Shown piece after piece: positions 44,019 to 53,378 of a stretch of 64,000 bases of DNA (positions are counted from its first letter, which is position 1; the number at the start of each line of letters is the position of its first letter). Under the pieces are notes generated by a model, which ran no database searches, was not told the DNA's origin, and saw only the letters and a program-made list of their open reading frames with translations. The position numbers and the translations under genes were made by a program. Source of the stretch: Sphingomonadales bacterium (GTDB lineage: Bacteria; Pseudomonadota; Alphaproteobacteria; Sphingomonadales; Sphingomonadaceae); the NCBI GenBank assembly GCA_016714795.1, contig JADKCA010000004.1, positions 310,001 through 374,000 of the forward strand, given 5' to 3'.

Positions 44019-44974
44019 CCGTGCGTTCCGCCCTGATCGGCACCGGCTCCGCATTGCCTGCGCGCCGCGTGTCCAACGCGGAACTGGCGGAAACGGTCGA
44101 TACGTCTGACGAATGGATCGTCGCGCGGACCGGAATCCGCTTCCGCCATATTGCCGGAGAGGGTGAAACCACTGCCACGCTAGGGGCCGAAGCCGCGAAA
44201 AAGGCCATTGCTGCTGCCGGAATCGACGCGCAAGAGGTGGATCTCATCATTCTGGCCACCGCCACGCCGGATCAGACCTTTCCGGCCTCTGCCACCAAGG
44301 TGCAGGCGGCGCTGGGCATCAATGATTGCATCGCCTTTGACGTGGCGGCGGTCTGTTCGGGCTTTCTCTATGCTTTGGGCGTGGCCGATTCGATGCTGCG
44401 CACCGGCGCGGCCCGCACCGCGCTGGTGATTGGTGCGGAAACGTTCAGCCGGATTCTGGATTGGGAAGATCGCACGACCTGCGTGCTGTTCGGCGATGGC
44501 GCGGGTGCCGTGATACTGCGCGCCGAAGAGGGGGAGCGAGGCATCCTCGCCACCGCGCTTCATGCCGATGGTCGCCATAATGGCCTGCTCTATGTGGATG
44601 GCGGGCCTTCGACCACGGGTACGGTCGGCCATGTCCGCATGAAGGGGCAGGATGTGTTCAAACATGCCGTGGTTAATCTGGCCAGCGTGATGACCGAAAC
44701 GCTTGAAAAGGCAGGATTCACGGCCGACGATATCGACTGGCTGGTGCCGCACCAGGCCAATGCCCGCATTCTCGATGCCACGGCCCGCAAGCTCGGCCTG
44801 TCTGCCGACAAGGTGGTGAAGACGGTTGATCAGCATGCCAACACCTCGGCGGCGTCGGTGCCGCTCGCGCTCGACACCGCGATTCGCGACGGGCGGATCA
44901 AGCCGGGCCAGCTTCTCGTGCTTGAAGCCATGGGCGGTGGGTTTACCTGGGGCGGCTGCGTGCTGAGAAGCTGA
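44015..44974 (+). CDS. fabH: Beta-ketoacyl-ACP synthase III
   Basis: The 319-residue canonical FabH, which starts fatty acid chains by condensing acetyl-CoA with malonyl-ACP. The triad is Cys114 (AAVCSGFLYA), His246 (VPHQANARI) and Asn276 (HANTSAAS). Length and position in the plsX-fabH-ihfA operon mark it as the housekeeping enzyme, in contrast to the longer relative at 2320-3453. Confidence 0.97.
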   Translation: MTVRSALIGTGSALPARRVSNAELAETVDTSDEWIVARTGIRFRHIAGEGETTATLGAEAAKKAIAAAGIDAQEVDLIILATATPDQTFPASATKVQAALGINDCIAFDVAAVCSGFLYALGVADSMLRTGAARTALVIGAETFSRILDWEDRTTCVLFGDGAGAVILRAEEGERGILATALHADGRHNGLLYVDGGPSTTGTVGHVRMKGQDVFKHAVVNLASVMTETLEKAGFTADDIDWLVPHQANARILDATARKLGLSADKVVKTVDQHANTSAASVPLALDTAIRDGRIKPGQLLVLEAMGGGFTWGGCVLRS

Positions 44975-45042
44975 ACCTCTTGGTTGACGCAGCGACCATA
45001 GCCGATAAGAGGGTTTGGTGAGTTGCGTAATCAGAGGTCGAC

Positions 45043-45342
45043 ATGAACATTATCGGGACGCTGACCCGGGCAGAATTGTCCGAGTCCATCCACCAACGTA
45101 TCGGTTTGTCCAAGGCCGAGTGCCAGTCACTCGTTGAATCCATCCTGGACCGGATGTCGGATTCGCTGGCCAGTGGCGAACTGGTCAAGATCGCCGGGTT
45201 CGGCACCTTTCAGGTTCGTCAGAAGGCGGCCCGAACCGGTCGCAATCCGAAGACCGGAGTGGAAGTGCCGATTGCGCCGCGCCGGGTGCTGACCTTCCGG
45301 GCCAGCCAGAAGATGCGGGACCGGATCAACCAGGCGGGCTGA
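45043..45342 (+). CDS. ihfA: Integration host factor alpha subunit
   Basis: A 99-residue DNA-bending protein of the HU/IHF family. TLTRAELSESIHQRIGLSK at the N-terminus and the DNA-contact arm with RNPKTGVEVPI mark it as IHF-alpha. It helps fold DNA for transcription, replication and recombination. It is followed by the MerR-like gene after 31 bases, as in many alphaproteobacteria. Confidence 0.95.
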   Translation: MNIIGTLTRAELSESIHQRIGLSKAECQSLVESILDRMSDSLASGELVKIAGFGTFQVRQKAARTGRNPKTGVEVPIAPRRVLTFRASQKMRDRINQAG

Positions 45343-45373
45343 GCCGGACCGCCGCCAGCGGGGAGAAGCACGG

Positions 45374-45778
45374 ATGGCGACGGGGCAGGGCAAGGCGGAT
45401 GGTGCCTTTCTGACGATTGGCGAACTGGCCGAAGAACTCGGTCTGCCCCATCATATCCTGCGCTATTGGGAAACCCGCTTTCCGCAACTGAAGCCGCTCC
45501 AGCGCGCGGGCAACCGCCGCTATTACCGGCAGCAGGATGCAGAGCTGGCCCGCGAAATCAGCCGCTTGCTCTATCAGGAAGGCTATACGGTCAAGGGCGT
45601 GCAGAAGCTGCTCGCTGGCCGGACGGGCGCGCAGGCGGCTGTGACAGCGCCGATTCCGGCGGAAACACCTCAGGTGCGTCCGCCTGTTGCTTCGCCGCCT
45701 GACAGGGTGCGGCCTGCGTTGATCGCGGTCCGAAACCGGTTGAGCAATTTGCTGGCAGACCTTGATGCCGCCATCTGA
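45374..45778 (+). CDS. MerR-family regulator
   Basis: A 134-residue MerR-like protein. The winged helix begins FLTIGELAEELGLPHHILRY and continues with WETRFPQLKPLQRAGNRRYY. No Cys-rich metal loop is present, so it is not a metal sensor of the classic kind. It sits after ihfA in the conserved rpmF-plsX-fabH-ihfA block. Its function is unknown. It overlaps the symporter gene. Confidence 0.87.
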   Translation: MATGQGKADGAFLTIGELAEELGLPHHILRYWETRFPQLKPLQRAGNRRYYRQQDAELAREISRLLYQEGYTVKGVQKLLAGRTGAQAAVTAPIPAETPQVRPPVASPPDRVRPALIAVRNRLSNLLADLDAAI

Positions 45779-47033
45779 CACGGCCGCGCGCGGGCGCTTC
45801 CTGTCCGGCCCGCTCCCCATCATCATGGCGCTGGCGGGCGGACTGGCGCTTGGTCTTGCGGCCACCGGCGCGCATTGGGCAGAGCAGGGGCTGGCCATGG
45901 CAGACCCGGTTGGCGGGATGTGGCTTGATGCGCTCAAGATGACCATCGTGCCGCTGGTGGTGGCTTTGCTCGTCACCGGAATCGTCAAGGCGGCTGCGGC
46001 TGCCCGCGCGGGGCGGATTGCCGCGCGCAGCGTGGGGGTGTTTCTGATCCTGCTCTGGGCGTCTTCGCTGATGGCGGCGCTGGTGATGCCCGCGCTGTTT
46101 GCGCTCTGGCCGCTGCCACCGGACGCCGCACAGGCGCTGCGTGCATCGGGTGAGGCCGCGCAGGCAGTGCCCGCGACCCCCGGCATGGGCGATTTCCTGC
46201 GCAGTTTCGTGCCATCCAATCTGTTTGCGGCGGCGGCGGCTGATGCCGTGCTGCCGCTGACACTGTTCACTTTGCTCTTTGCCTTTGCGCTGCTTTCGCT
46301 GGAGGCAGAGAAGCGGGATCTGCTCGCGCGGCTGTTCGAGGCGCTGGGGGATGCCATGCTGGTGGTGATCGGCTGGGTGTTGCGGCTGGCGCCGATTGGC
46401 GTGTTTGCGCTGGCCTTCTCGGTTGCGGCGCGGGCGGGCCTGTCTGCACTGGGCGCGCTGGCGCATTATGTCGTGCTGGTGTCGATGACGGGGTTCGTCG
46501 TGCTGCTCTTTGCCTATGTGCTGGCGCGGTGGGGCGGACGGACGGGGCTGATGCGTTTCGTGCGCGCCGTGCTGCCTGCGCAGGCGGTGGCGGTCTCCAC
46601 TCAATCGTCGCTCGCTTCGCTGCCCGCGATGCTGGGCAGCTGCACTGCGCTGGGCATTCCGGCGGTGCGGGCGGACATGATCCTGCCGCTGGCAGTCGCG
46701 CTGTTCCGCGCGACCGGGCCCGCCATGAACCTTGCCGTCGCACTCTATGTGGCGCATTGGTATGGGGTGGAGCCGGGCTGGATGCAGATGGCGGCGGCGA
46801 TTGCTGTGGCAGCCACAACCACGCTGGGCGCAGTCAGCCTGCCGGGCCAGCTGAGCTTCATTTCCTCCATCGCACCCATCGCGCTGGTGCTGGGCGTGCC
46901 GATTGCCCCGCTGGGCCTGCTGATCGCGGTGGAGACCCTGCCAGACATCATGCGCACCGTGGCCAATGTCACGATGGACGTGGCGGTGACGGCAACCATT
47001 TCCCGACAGATCGGCCCGGACGACGCGGCATGA
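45765..47033 (+). CDS. Dicarboxylate/amino acid:cation symporter (DAACS family)
   Basis: A 422-residue membrane protein of the glutamate/aspartate:cation symporter family. It has about eight helices, a STQSSLASLPAML segment matching the hairpin serine region (TSSSxATLP in relatives), and a second motif RATGPAMNLAVALYVAHWYG equivalent to the NMDG helix. The NMDG Asp is not kept (AMNL), so specificity may differ. The ATG at 45765 lies in merR. It overlaps the nuclease gene by 4 bases. Confidence 0.82.
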   Translation: MPPSDTAARGRFLSGPLPIIMALAGGLALGLAATGAHWAEQGLAMADPVGGMWLDALKMTIVPLVVALLVTGIVKAAAAARAGRIAARSVGVFLILLWASSLMAALVMPALFALWPLPPDAAQALRASGEAAQAVPATPGMGDFLRSFVPSNLFAAAAADAVLPLTLFTLLFAFALLSLEAEKRDLLARLFEALGDAMLVVIGWVLRLAPIGVFALAFSVAARAGLSALGALAHYVVLVSMTGFVVLLFAYVLARWGGRTGLMRFVRAVLPAQAVAVSTQSSLASLPAMLGSCTALGIPAVRADMILPLAVALFRATGPAMNLAVALYVAHWYGVEPGWMQMAAAIAVAATTTLGAVSLPGQLSFISSIAPIALVLGVPIAPLGLLIAVETLPDIMRTVANVTMDVAVTATISRQIGPDDAA

Positions 47034-47545
47034 TGCGGCGGCTGGTTTATGCGGCGGTGCTGCTCGCCATTCTGGGCCTGTGGCTGTTTGCAGACCGGCT
47101 GACGCCCGCCGAGATCGTCAAGGCAGAAGCGGCGCTGGTGCGTGATGGTGATACGCTGGAGATGGGGGCGCGGACCTTCCGCCTTCATGGTGTCGATGCG
47201 CCCGAATATCGCCAGACCTGCACCGATGGCGCGGGCCGCGAATGGCCGTGTGGCAAGGCGGCGCGGCTGCAACTCTCCGCCTTTGTCGCGCCCGGCGCGC
47301 TGTCCTGCGAGGTGCTGGCCAAGGATCAGTATCACCGCGAGGTCGCCCGCTGTTCCAGCGCGACGGTGCCCGATCTGTCCGAAGCATTGGTGCAGGCCGG
47401 GATGGCGGTCTCCCCCGAATCGCGCGGTACCGCCCCCTATGCCGATGCAGAAGCCGCCGCGCGGGAGGCCAAGCGCGGCCTGTGGCAAGGCAGCTTCGAA
47501 CTGCCTGCCGAATGGCGCGCGCGCAAGGAACAGGGGGCGGGCTGA
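47030..47545 (+). CDS. Thermonuclease (staphylococcal nuclease)-like protein
   Basis: A 171-residue protein with one N-terminal hydrophobic segment (about 5-22) and an SNase-like OB fold: VRDGDTLEMGARTFRLHGVDAPE carries the calcium and active-site acids and Arg, and VLAKDQYHREVARC holds another part. Membrane-anchored or exported small nucleases of this type are common. It overlaps the symporter stop (ATGA). The SDR gene downstream is convergent. Confidence 0.85.
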   Translation: MMRRLVYAAVLLAILGLWLFADRLTPAEIVKAEAALVRDGDTLEMGARTFRLHGVDAPEYRQTCTDGAGREWPCGKAARLQLSAFVAPGALSCEVLAKDQYHREVARCSSATVPDLSEALVQAGMAVSPESRGTAPYADAEAAAREAKRGLWQGSFELPAEWRARKEQGAG

Positions 47546-47552
47546 GTGGCGC

Positions 47553-48332
47553 TCAACGCAATGCGCTGGAGCCGGCCCCGTCAATGTTGATCTTCTGACC
47601 CGAGGCATAGGGATTCGCGCCAGACACCAGCCAGACGACCGCCGCCGCCACATCCTCCGGCACCGAGACCCGACCGAAGGGCGATTTCGCGTCCAGTTCA
47701 TGAATGTCCTTCACGCCCGCCACGGCCCGCGCCAGCCGGTCTCCCATGTCAGAGACAGTGAGCGACGGTGCGACGATGTTCACGCGCATCCCGTGCTTCT
47801 GCTCTTCCTTGGCCAGCGTCAGCGCCAGCGCTTCTGAGGCTGCCTTGCCCATATTATAGGGCGCGCCATTGGCTGCATGGTTCATCGTCGCCACGCTGGA
47901 GACGATGATGATGTCGCTGCGCGGATTCTGGCGCAGATAGGGGATGGCGCATTTGGACATGTAGTGCGGGGCAAAGGCATGGACCCGCATCACCCGTTCA
48001 AACTCCGCCGGATCAGTATCGGCCACGCTCTGGCCCCGGCTGGCAATGCCGGCATTGTTGATCAGGATGGACAGGCCGCCGAAATCGCGCGCCACATCGT
48101 CCGCCAGCTTCTGGCAGGCATCGAAATCATCGACCGATGCGGCATAGGCGCGCGCCTTGCGGCCCATTTTCTCGATCGCGGCCACGGTTTCATCCGCGCC
48201 CTCTTTCTCGCGGCGATAATTGACGGCCACATCGGCGCCGGCCCGCGCCAGTTCAAGCGCGATCACCTTGCCAATGCCGCGCGATCCGCCGGTCACAAGC
48301 GCCACGCGCCCTTCGAGTGAAATCGGAATCAT
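47553..48332 (-). CDS. SDR-family oxidoreductase (FabG-like)
   Basis: A 259-residue short-chain dehydrogenase. The cofactor site TGGSRGIG is at 15-22, NNAG at about 92-95, and the active-site Ser...Tyr-x3-Lys as SSVATMNHAANGAPYNMGK. The Asn-Tyr-Arg-Arg segment after the second strand suggests NADPH. The substrate is unknown. Confidence 0.87.
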   Translation of the reverse strand: MIPISLEGRVALVTGGSRGIGKVIALELARAGADVAVNYRREKEGADETVAAIEKMGRKARAYAASVDDFDACQKLADDVARDFGGLSILINNAGIASRGQSVADTDPAEFERVMRVHAFAPHYMSKCAIPYLRQNPRSDIIIVSSVATMNHAANGAPYNMGKAASEALALTLAKEEQKHGMRVNIVAPSLTVSDMGDRLARAVAGVKDIHELDAKSPFGRVSVPEDVAAAVVWLVSGANPYASGQKINIDGAGSSALR

Positions 48333-48417
48333 CTGTGCCTCTCCTGTTCAATGTTGCCTCGTCTGTTGCATGGCCAAGGGTGCGGGGCAAGCGACAAAAC
48401 TGCGCGGCGGTGCAGGA

Positions 48418-48891
48418 TTACGTTGCCAAGTCCGCCAAGGCGTGTCCGTCCACCCGGAACACCGTCCATTCATCCATCGGCTTGGCACCCAACGCCTTGT
48501 AAAAGCCGATCGATGGCGTGTTCCAGTCGAGCACCCACCATTCCAGGCGCGCGCAATCGCGCTCCACCGCCAGCGCTGCCAGCCGCTTGAGCAGCGCCTT
48601 GCCCAGCCCGGAGCCGCGCGCTTCGGGGCGGACGAACAGATCTTCCAGATAGAGTCCGGGTTTGCCTTCGAAAGTGGAAAAATTGTGGAAAAACAGCGCA
48701 AAGCCCTGCGCCACGCCGTCAATCTCCCCGATCAGCACTTCGGCATAAGGGCGCGGGCCGAACAGCCGCGCCCCCAGTCCGGCCTCGTCAAAGCGCACCT
48801 CATGGGCGAGCTTTTCATAGGCGGCCAGATCGCGGATGAACTGGGCGATGAGGGGAAGGTCTTCGGACGTGGCGGGGCGGATGGCAATCAT
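48418..48891 (-). CDS. GNAT acetyltransferase, diamine acetyltransferase-like
   Basis: A 157-residue N-acetyltransferase. The acetyl-CoA loop is VRPEARGSGLGKALLKRL and the family core EDLFVRPE precedes it. The start MIAIRPATSEDLPLIAQF and the end WTVFRVDG resemble spermidine/spermine-type acetyltransferases. The ATG at 48891 is preferred to the longer frame at 48942. The target molecule is unknown. Confidence 0.85.
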   Translation of the reverse strand: MIAIRPATSEDLPLIAQFIRDLAAYEKLAHEVRFDEAGLGARLFGPRPYAEVLIGEIDGVAQGFALFFHNFSTFEGKPGLYLEDLFVRPEARGSGLGKALLKRLAALAVERDCARLEWWVLDWNTPSIGFYKALGAKPMDEWTVFRVDGHALADLAT

Positions 48892-48994
48892 GGTCTCGCT
48901 TTCTGGCGGATTTGGAGAAGGGCGGTGCCTGAATACCGGCAAAAGTCACTAAAAGTCACTGACGTTCGCGTATGAAATTTCAGGGCGGGCATGC

Positions 48995-49516
48995 TCATCC
49001 TGCATCGGTTTCGGCGTCGAACGCGCCATCCAGACCGTCGAGCGCCGGAGCAAAATCGCGCACTTTGCGGCTCAGCCGGTCGCGCGGGTTGGTGAGGTTG
49101 TGGTCATAGGGATCGCCATAAACCGCCGGATTGTGATGGCGCAGCAAAAAGGTGGTCAACCGGTCCGAATAGCGGCGGCGCGTGCCCACCAATTCACCCT
49201 TGTGGTAAACGGGCACCTCTTCCCCCAGCAGCGCGCGTTCGAGCGCGGCATCGCCAAGGCGACGGATGCCATGCGCAATCGCGCCATCCCACGCGCGGGC
49301 AAAACCCTCCGCCCCCGCACGGCGGCGGAGCCGATAGGCCGATTCCTTGCTCATCCCCACCGCGCGCGCGGCGATGGAGACGCAGCCGCAATCCGCCAGA
49401 GCATCGAGAAACTGGCGCTGCCGCGCGGCTGTCCAGCCATCAAGCCGCAGCTTGACGGGCACGGTGGCGGGGAGCGCGGGGGTGGCAGATGTCTGGGGCG
49501 GGGCGGGCTCGGTCAT
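48995..49516 (-). CDS. Helix-turn-helix protein of unknown function
   Basis: A 173-residue protein with a clear helix-turn-helix: ALADCGCVSIAARAVGMSKES followed by AYRLRRRAG. The remainder (FARAWDGAIAHGIRRLGD, RRRYSDRLTTFLLRHHNP) is charged and helical. It resembles small DNA-binding proteins, including phage terminase small subunits, common in sphingomonad genomes, but no phage genes are near. Its function is not known. Confidence 0.65.
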   Translation of the reverse strand: MTEPAPPQTSATPALPATVPVKLRLDGWTAARQRQFLDALADCGCVSIAARAVGMSKESAYRLRRRAGAEGFARAWDGAIAHGIRRLGDAALERALLGEEVPVYHKGELVGTRRRYSDRLTTFLLRHHNPAVYGDPYDHNLTNPRDRLSRKVRDFAPALDGLDGAFDAETDAG

Positions 49517-49622
49517 GGAAGGTCGAATAACCTATATGGTTCGATTTGTCAAGATTTGTTTGTGATTTGTTCCGTTTAATTCGATGCGCACATGATGTCG
49601 GAAACCCGGATTCGTCATTCGC

Positions 49623-49690
49623 GCGAAGGCGGGAATCCATGACCGCGATCTTTTCAAAATTGCACTGAAAAGCGCGCTTCCCGCCTTCGC
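49623..49690. repeat. Intergenic inverted repeat
   Basis: GCGAAGGCGGGAA at 49623-49635 matches the reverse complement TTCCCGCCTTCGC at 49678-49690 exactly. A smaller CTTTTC/GAAAAG pair lies inside (49650-49671). The sequence GCGAAGGCGGGAATCCATGA is of a widespread intergenic repeat type. The 226-base gap holds no gene. Confidence 0.65.
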
Positions 49691-49742
49691 ATTCGCCCAG
49701 TCCCCACTCAGGACGAACGGGTCAATCTCATGTCATCTGACT

Positions 49743-51623
49743 CTAAAACCGGTCCCCCGGCTTTCGCTTGGGATAGCTCCTGTCCACCTTGGCCTTGGCG
49801 ATGATCGCTGCCGCGCGGGTGCGGGCGGCGTGGCGGAGGCTGGAATCTTCGGCGAAATAATCCATGTTGTTGACCGGCGCTAAGGCAAATTCCGGTCCGG
49901 GCTTCATCGCTTGCTCGAACGCGGCGGGTGAAACGCAGCGGGGACGATCCGGGCCGTATACCGCAACGCTAAAGCATTTGAGGCCTTTGGCTTCGGCCTC
50001 TGCCTTGGCACGCGTGTTTTCGCGCAGGCGCCACGCGCTGCGGCATACCCCCTGCTCTTCGCTCAGTCCTGCCGCATCATTCCCCGCGCTGTTGGTCTTG
50101 CCATGGCGCGCGCACATCCGCTCGAAATCGGCGGGCACGGTGGCGAGGTGCGCGATGGTTTCGGTGCGGCGGCGGCTGTTGTGTTCCAGACAGGCGTCGA
50201 AGAGCAGGCCGTGCATCTTCTCTTGGGGCGTCATGGCACAGGTCGCGTCGATCTTGGCCCTGTCGCCCAGCATCGCTTCCACCGCGCGGTTCTTGCGCGT
50301 GTCGCGGGCATTGCGGCACCCGCTGCTGGCAACGTGCCATCGGTCGGGGTAGGAATAGCTTTGATTGTCTCCGTTCGGGCAAATGATGGACCAGGCAAGA
50401 TCGTCATCCGCCAGTGCGCGGCCCAGCTCGTTCTCCAGCACACCAGTATAGCTGATACAGGCAGTGAGCAGCACGCCGTTGCGGTCCTCCTCGCGCCCGG
50501 CTTCGCAGGCAGAGGCCGTCTTGTCTCCGTCCTTCACCAATTCGACGGCCTCGGCCTCGTCCCGCCGTCTCTGGCGGTTCTCGCAGCCCCACTGAAGCCC
50601 CTTGCTGCGCTTGTCCTCCGGCGTGGCGGCGCAGGCTTTGTCGAGCCCGGCGACATCCTTGCGCCAGCGGTCGAGTTCGGCAAAGGCCTCCTCGTCCTCG
50701 CGCGCGGTCCTGTCCCGCTCCGCGCCGCGCGCTGCACAGGCCGCTTTGGTGGTTTCGGTGCGGGCGTAAGGCGGGGGCATGTCCCTGTCTTTGCACACGA
50801 CATTCGCCCATCTGGAGGGCATCAGCCCCACCGGGAAGCGGTCCGTGTCTTTCGCGACGATGACGGCGCGCATCTCCTGCGTGGAAACCTCGGCATCCTC
50901 GATGACATCCTGGGCGAGTGCGGCGGCGGAATCCCGGTCTATGGCGTCGAGCATGTTCAGCGCTTCGTCAAACCGGCCCAGTTCGCGCAGGCCGTTGACA
51001 ATGAAGAGCCGCAAGTAGCGCTTGTAGGGTGCCGGCCGGATGGATGCTTCGAGCAGCGCGGGGCCTTCCGTCACCAGCCGCTCCACCAGCTTGCGCCGCA
51101 GCGCCGGATCGACCGCGCCCCATGTTGTGCGCTGGAGCATCGTGAAGCGGTCAAAGGCCGGGCGGCCCAGCTGCGTCGCCAGCCAGTGCGCCTGTGCGTA
51201 GCGGCCATCGGCCTTCAATGCAGCATAGGCCGGGTCGGCGATCAGCGCGGGGAGCTTGGCCAGCTCCGCCTTGGTGTAGCGCGGATAGATCAGCGCATCG
51301 CCCATCGCTTGCTCTTCGGACAGGATCGGCGAGAAGTCTGGCAGCAGGATCAGCCCATCCGCCGGGCAGACCGGCAACTGGGCATCCACCTTTTCGTCGC
51401 CGGGATAGCTGCCATCGGGGAAGGTGACGAGCGGGAAGGTGTCATAGCCGACATCCTGCTTGAACGCCTTGCCCGTCAGCGGGCATGTGAAGCTCTCCAG
51501 CCGCAGGGGTTCATCCGCCGGGCTTGCCGCCCAAAGCGGACCGGACAGGCAGAGCAGGAGCAGCGCGGAAAGCGGCTGCCACGCACAGCGAAACGGACGC
51601 AACACAGCAGGAAGAAGGGGCAT
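49743..51623 (-). CDS. Exported protein of unknown function with repeated Cys pairs
   Basis: A 626-residue protein with a signal peptide (about 1-32, ending LWAAS). An N-terminal ESFTCPLTGKAFKQD segment could be a small metal- or disulfide-bearing module. The C-terminal half has about four units of the form C-x-x-T/R-P-x-x-K-x-x-G-L-x-x-x-C, for example ACAATPEDKRSKGLQWGC, TCAMTPQEKMHGLLFDAC and MCARHGKTNSAGNDAAGL. Each unit has two Cys about 15 residues apart, probably a disulfide-stapled helical hairpin. No family is recognised with confidence. It is divergent from the broken surface-protein gene. Confidence 0.7.
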   Translation of the reverse strand: MPLLPAVLRPFRCAWQPLSALLLLCLSGPLWAASPADEPLRLESFTCPLTGKAFKQDVGYDTFPLVTFPDGSYPGDEKVDAQLPVCPADGLILLPDFSPILSEEQAMGDALIYPRYTKAELAKLPALIADPAYAALKADGRYAQAHWLATQLGRPAFDRFTMLQRTTWGAVDPALRRKLVERLVTEGPALLEASIRPAPYKRYLRLFIVNGLRELGRFDEALNMLDAIDRDSAAALAQDVIEDAEVSTQEMRAVIVAKDTDRFPVGLMPSRWANVVCKDRDMPPPYARTETTKAACAARGAERDRTAREDEEAFAELDRWRKDVAGLDKACAATPEDKRSKGLQWGCENRQRRRDEAEAVELVKDGDKTASACEAGREEDRNGVLLTACISYTGVLENELGRALADDDLAWSIICPNGDNQSYSYPDRWHVASSGCRNARDTRKNRAVEAMLGDRAKIDATCAMTPQEKMHGLLFDACLEHNSRRRTETIAHLATVPADFERMCARHGKTNSAGNDAAGLSEEQGVCRSAWRLRENTRAKAEAEAKGLKCFSVAVYGPDRPRCVSPAAFEQAMKPGPEFALAPVNNMDYFAEDSSLRHAARTRAAAIIAKAKVDRSYPKRKPGDRF

Positions 51624-51724
51624 AGAGGCGTATCCCGGAGCAAGCCAGACTGCATCTACTGGTCTGCCATCTTTCCTCTGGCAAGGCCTTGCATCGTTGA
51701 GCCCTCCTTCAAGCCGCGCGGACT

Positions 51725-53369
51725 ATGTCGCGTGCACGAAATTTCCGCCCGAAGGACGAGGTGGTTCGGGAGGATGGTCGGTTGCGTCAGTGTGTGCGGG
51801 TTCTGTTGCTGGTGTTGGCAGCGCTTTGGGGCGGGCCGGCCTTTGCCCAAAGCTGCAATCCGGCAACCACGCAGGGCACGGCCCCCGCCGGGTGGCAGAC
51901 CTATTGCTGGCTGGATTTCTCCACCTACAATGACGCCACCGCCCGCACCGCCTCTGGCCAGAATTTCGCCTTCACGCTGACCGACGGGTCCACGCTGACG
52001 CTTACCGTCAAGACCAGCGGGACGCCCGGCATCAACGCCATCACGGCGCCGTCATGGTCTGGCGCGGCAGTGGGCAACACCGCGTTTCTGGGGATTTCGG
52101 GAAAGCCGATCTTCTACCAGAATGCAGGGGGCACCAACACGATCACCTTCTCGTCGATCGCCATCGCCCCGCCTGCGGGCACGTCTGCCGCGACTGCCTA
52201 TTCGTTCGTGGCCGCCGATGCCGAATCCACCAATAATGGGGAATCGCTCAGCTTCACCACCAATGGCGGCGCATGGACGCTGCTGGATCAGGTCAACCCG
52301 ATCAGCGGCAGCCTTTATCCATCCACTTCGGGGCTGGGCACGTCCAGCTTCACGGAAACCGGCGTTGCGGGCACGGTGGGCGGCTATATTGTCGGGTCCA
52401 GCAGCCCCACCACTGTCTCGACAACGCTGGTCGGCGGCGGATTGCAGGGCGTGATGTTTGCCGTGCGCTTCGCCTCGATTCGGCTCAACAAGCAGATTGG
52501 TGGCGCGCGCGTGAATGCGGCAGAGACCAGTTCAAGACATCAAGGCCACCAGTTCCGGCGCAGTTCTGGCGACAGGCACGTCGAGCGGAGCGGGGCTTGG
52601 TCCGTTCACGGCAGCGGCCGCCTCGCTGGCATCGGGCATCCGCCCACGCGGCGGAGGGGGGGGGGGGGGGTTCCATTTGGCGCTGCAATTTGGTGACGCG
52701 GTGCAATGCACCTTCACCAACACGCCCTATCCGCATCTTCAGTTGCGCAAGGCGCTGGGGGCTGGCGGGCGGCTGTTCAACACCGATCAGTTCACGATGA
52801 CCATCACGACCGGGGCAACCACCGTCGCGACCACCAGCACCACCGGAACGGGCACGACGGTCACCAATGGGGCAACCGCCTTGACCCAGGTTTCGGCAGG
52901 AACGGGCTATAGCATGGGCGAAGCGGCATCCGGCACGACCGCGCTCACCAATGCCAATGGCAGCTCTGCCACCGCGCTGCCCACAGCGGTTCCCGGCCCG
53001 ATCACGCCCGCTTTGGGCGATGTCATCACCAATTCTGACGATGGTGAAATCATCCTCCATCGTGTCCGACCCGATCAATGGCTCGGCCCACCTGGGGCGA
53101 TGGTGAATTATGCCATCACGGTCAGCAAGCACTTTGCCGGTCGATTCAACACGGCTTCATCGACGATGCCTGCGACGGTGACGTACAATAACGGCTTCAC
53201 GGTCATGGATCTCATATGGCCGCAACGCCCGCCAGCTTGCCGCCTGCACACGCCCGCCGCCGGGCTGGAAATATGAAGCATCTGCATTCGCCCATCCGGA
53301 ATTATGGCGGGGGCCACAGGGGCCGGGCAGCCCAGTTTCACGGTGACGTTCCAGACGCAGATCAAATAG
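51725..53369 (+). pseudogene. Broken surface protein with Thr/Ser-rich repeat domains
   Basis: A secreted surface protein gene with a signal peptide (ending GPAFAQS) and bacterial conserved-repeat domains, as in RIQLRKALG-type adhesin-like proteins of sphingomonads. One frame runs to about 52505 (GVMFAVRFASIRLNKQI), then the expected sequence continues in other frames: KATSSGAVLATGTSSGAG, YPHLQLRKALGAGGRLF, SSSIVSDPINGSA and finally SIRP-like IRPSGIMAGATGAG to FTVTFQTQIK at 53369. At least four frame changes and several small deletions are needed. It is either a decayed gene or a badly resolved repeat region. A 15-G run lies inside. Confidence 0.7.
52656..52670. repeat. 15-base G homopolymer in the broken surface gene
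   Basis: Fifteen consecutive G residues. It could be a slippage tract for phase variation, or an artefact of two-colour short-read sequencing or of assembly. It lies in the coding part, and its length is a multiple of three. Confidence 0.85.
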
Positions 53370-53378
53370 CGGATGGGC

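Noticed and set aside
48995..49516. Phage terminase small subunit
   Set aside because: The helix-turn-helix is similar in style, but no other phage genes are nearby, so only a DNA-binding protein is claimed.
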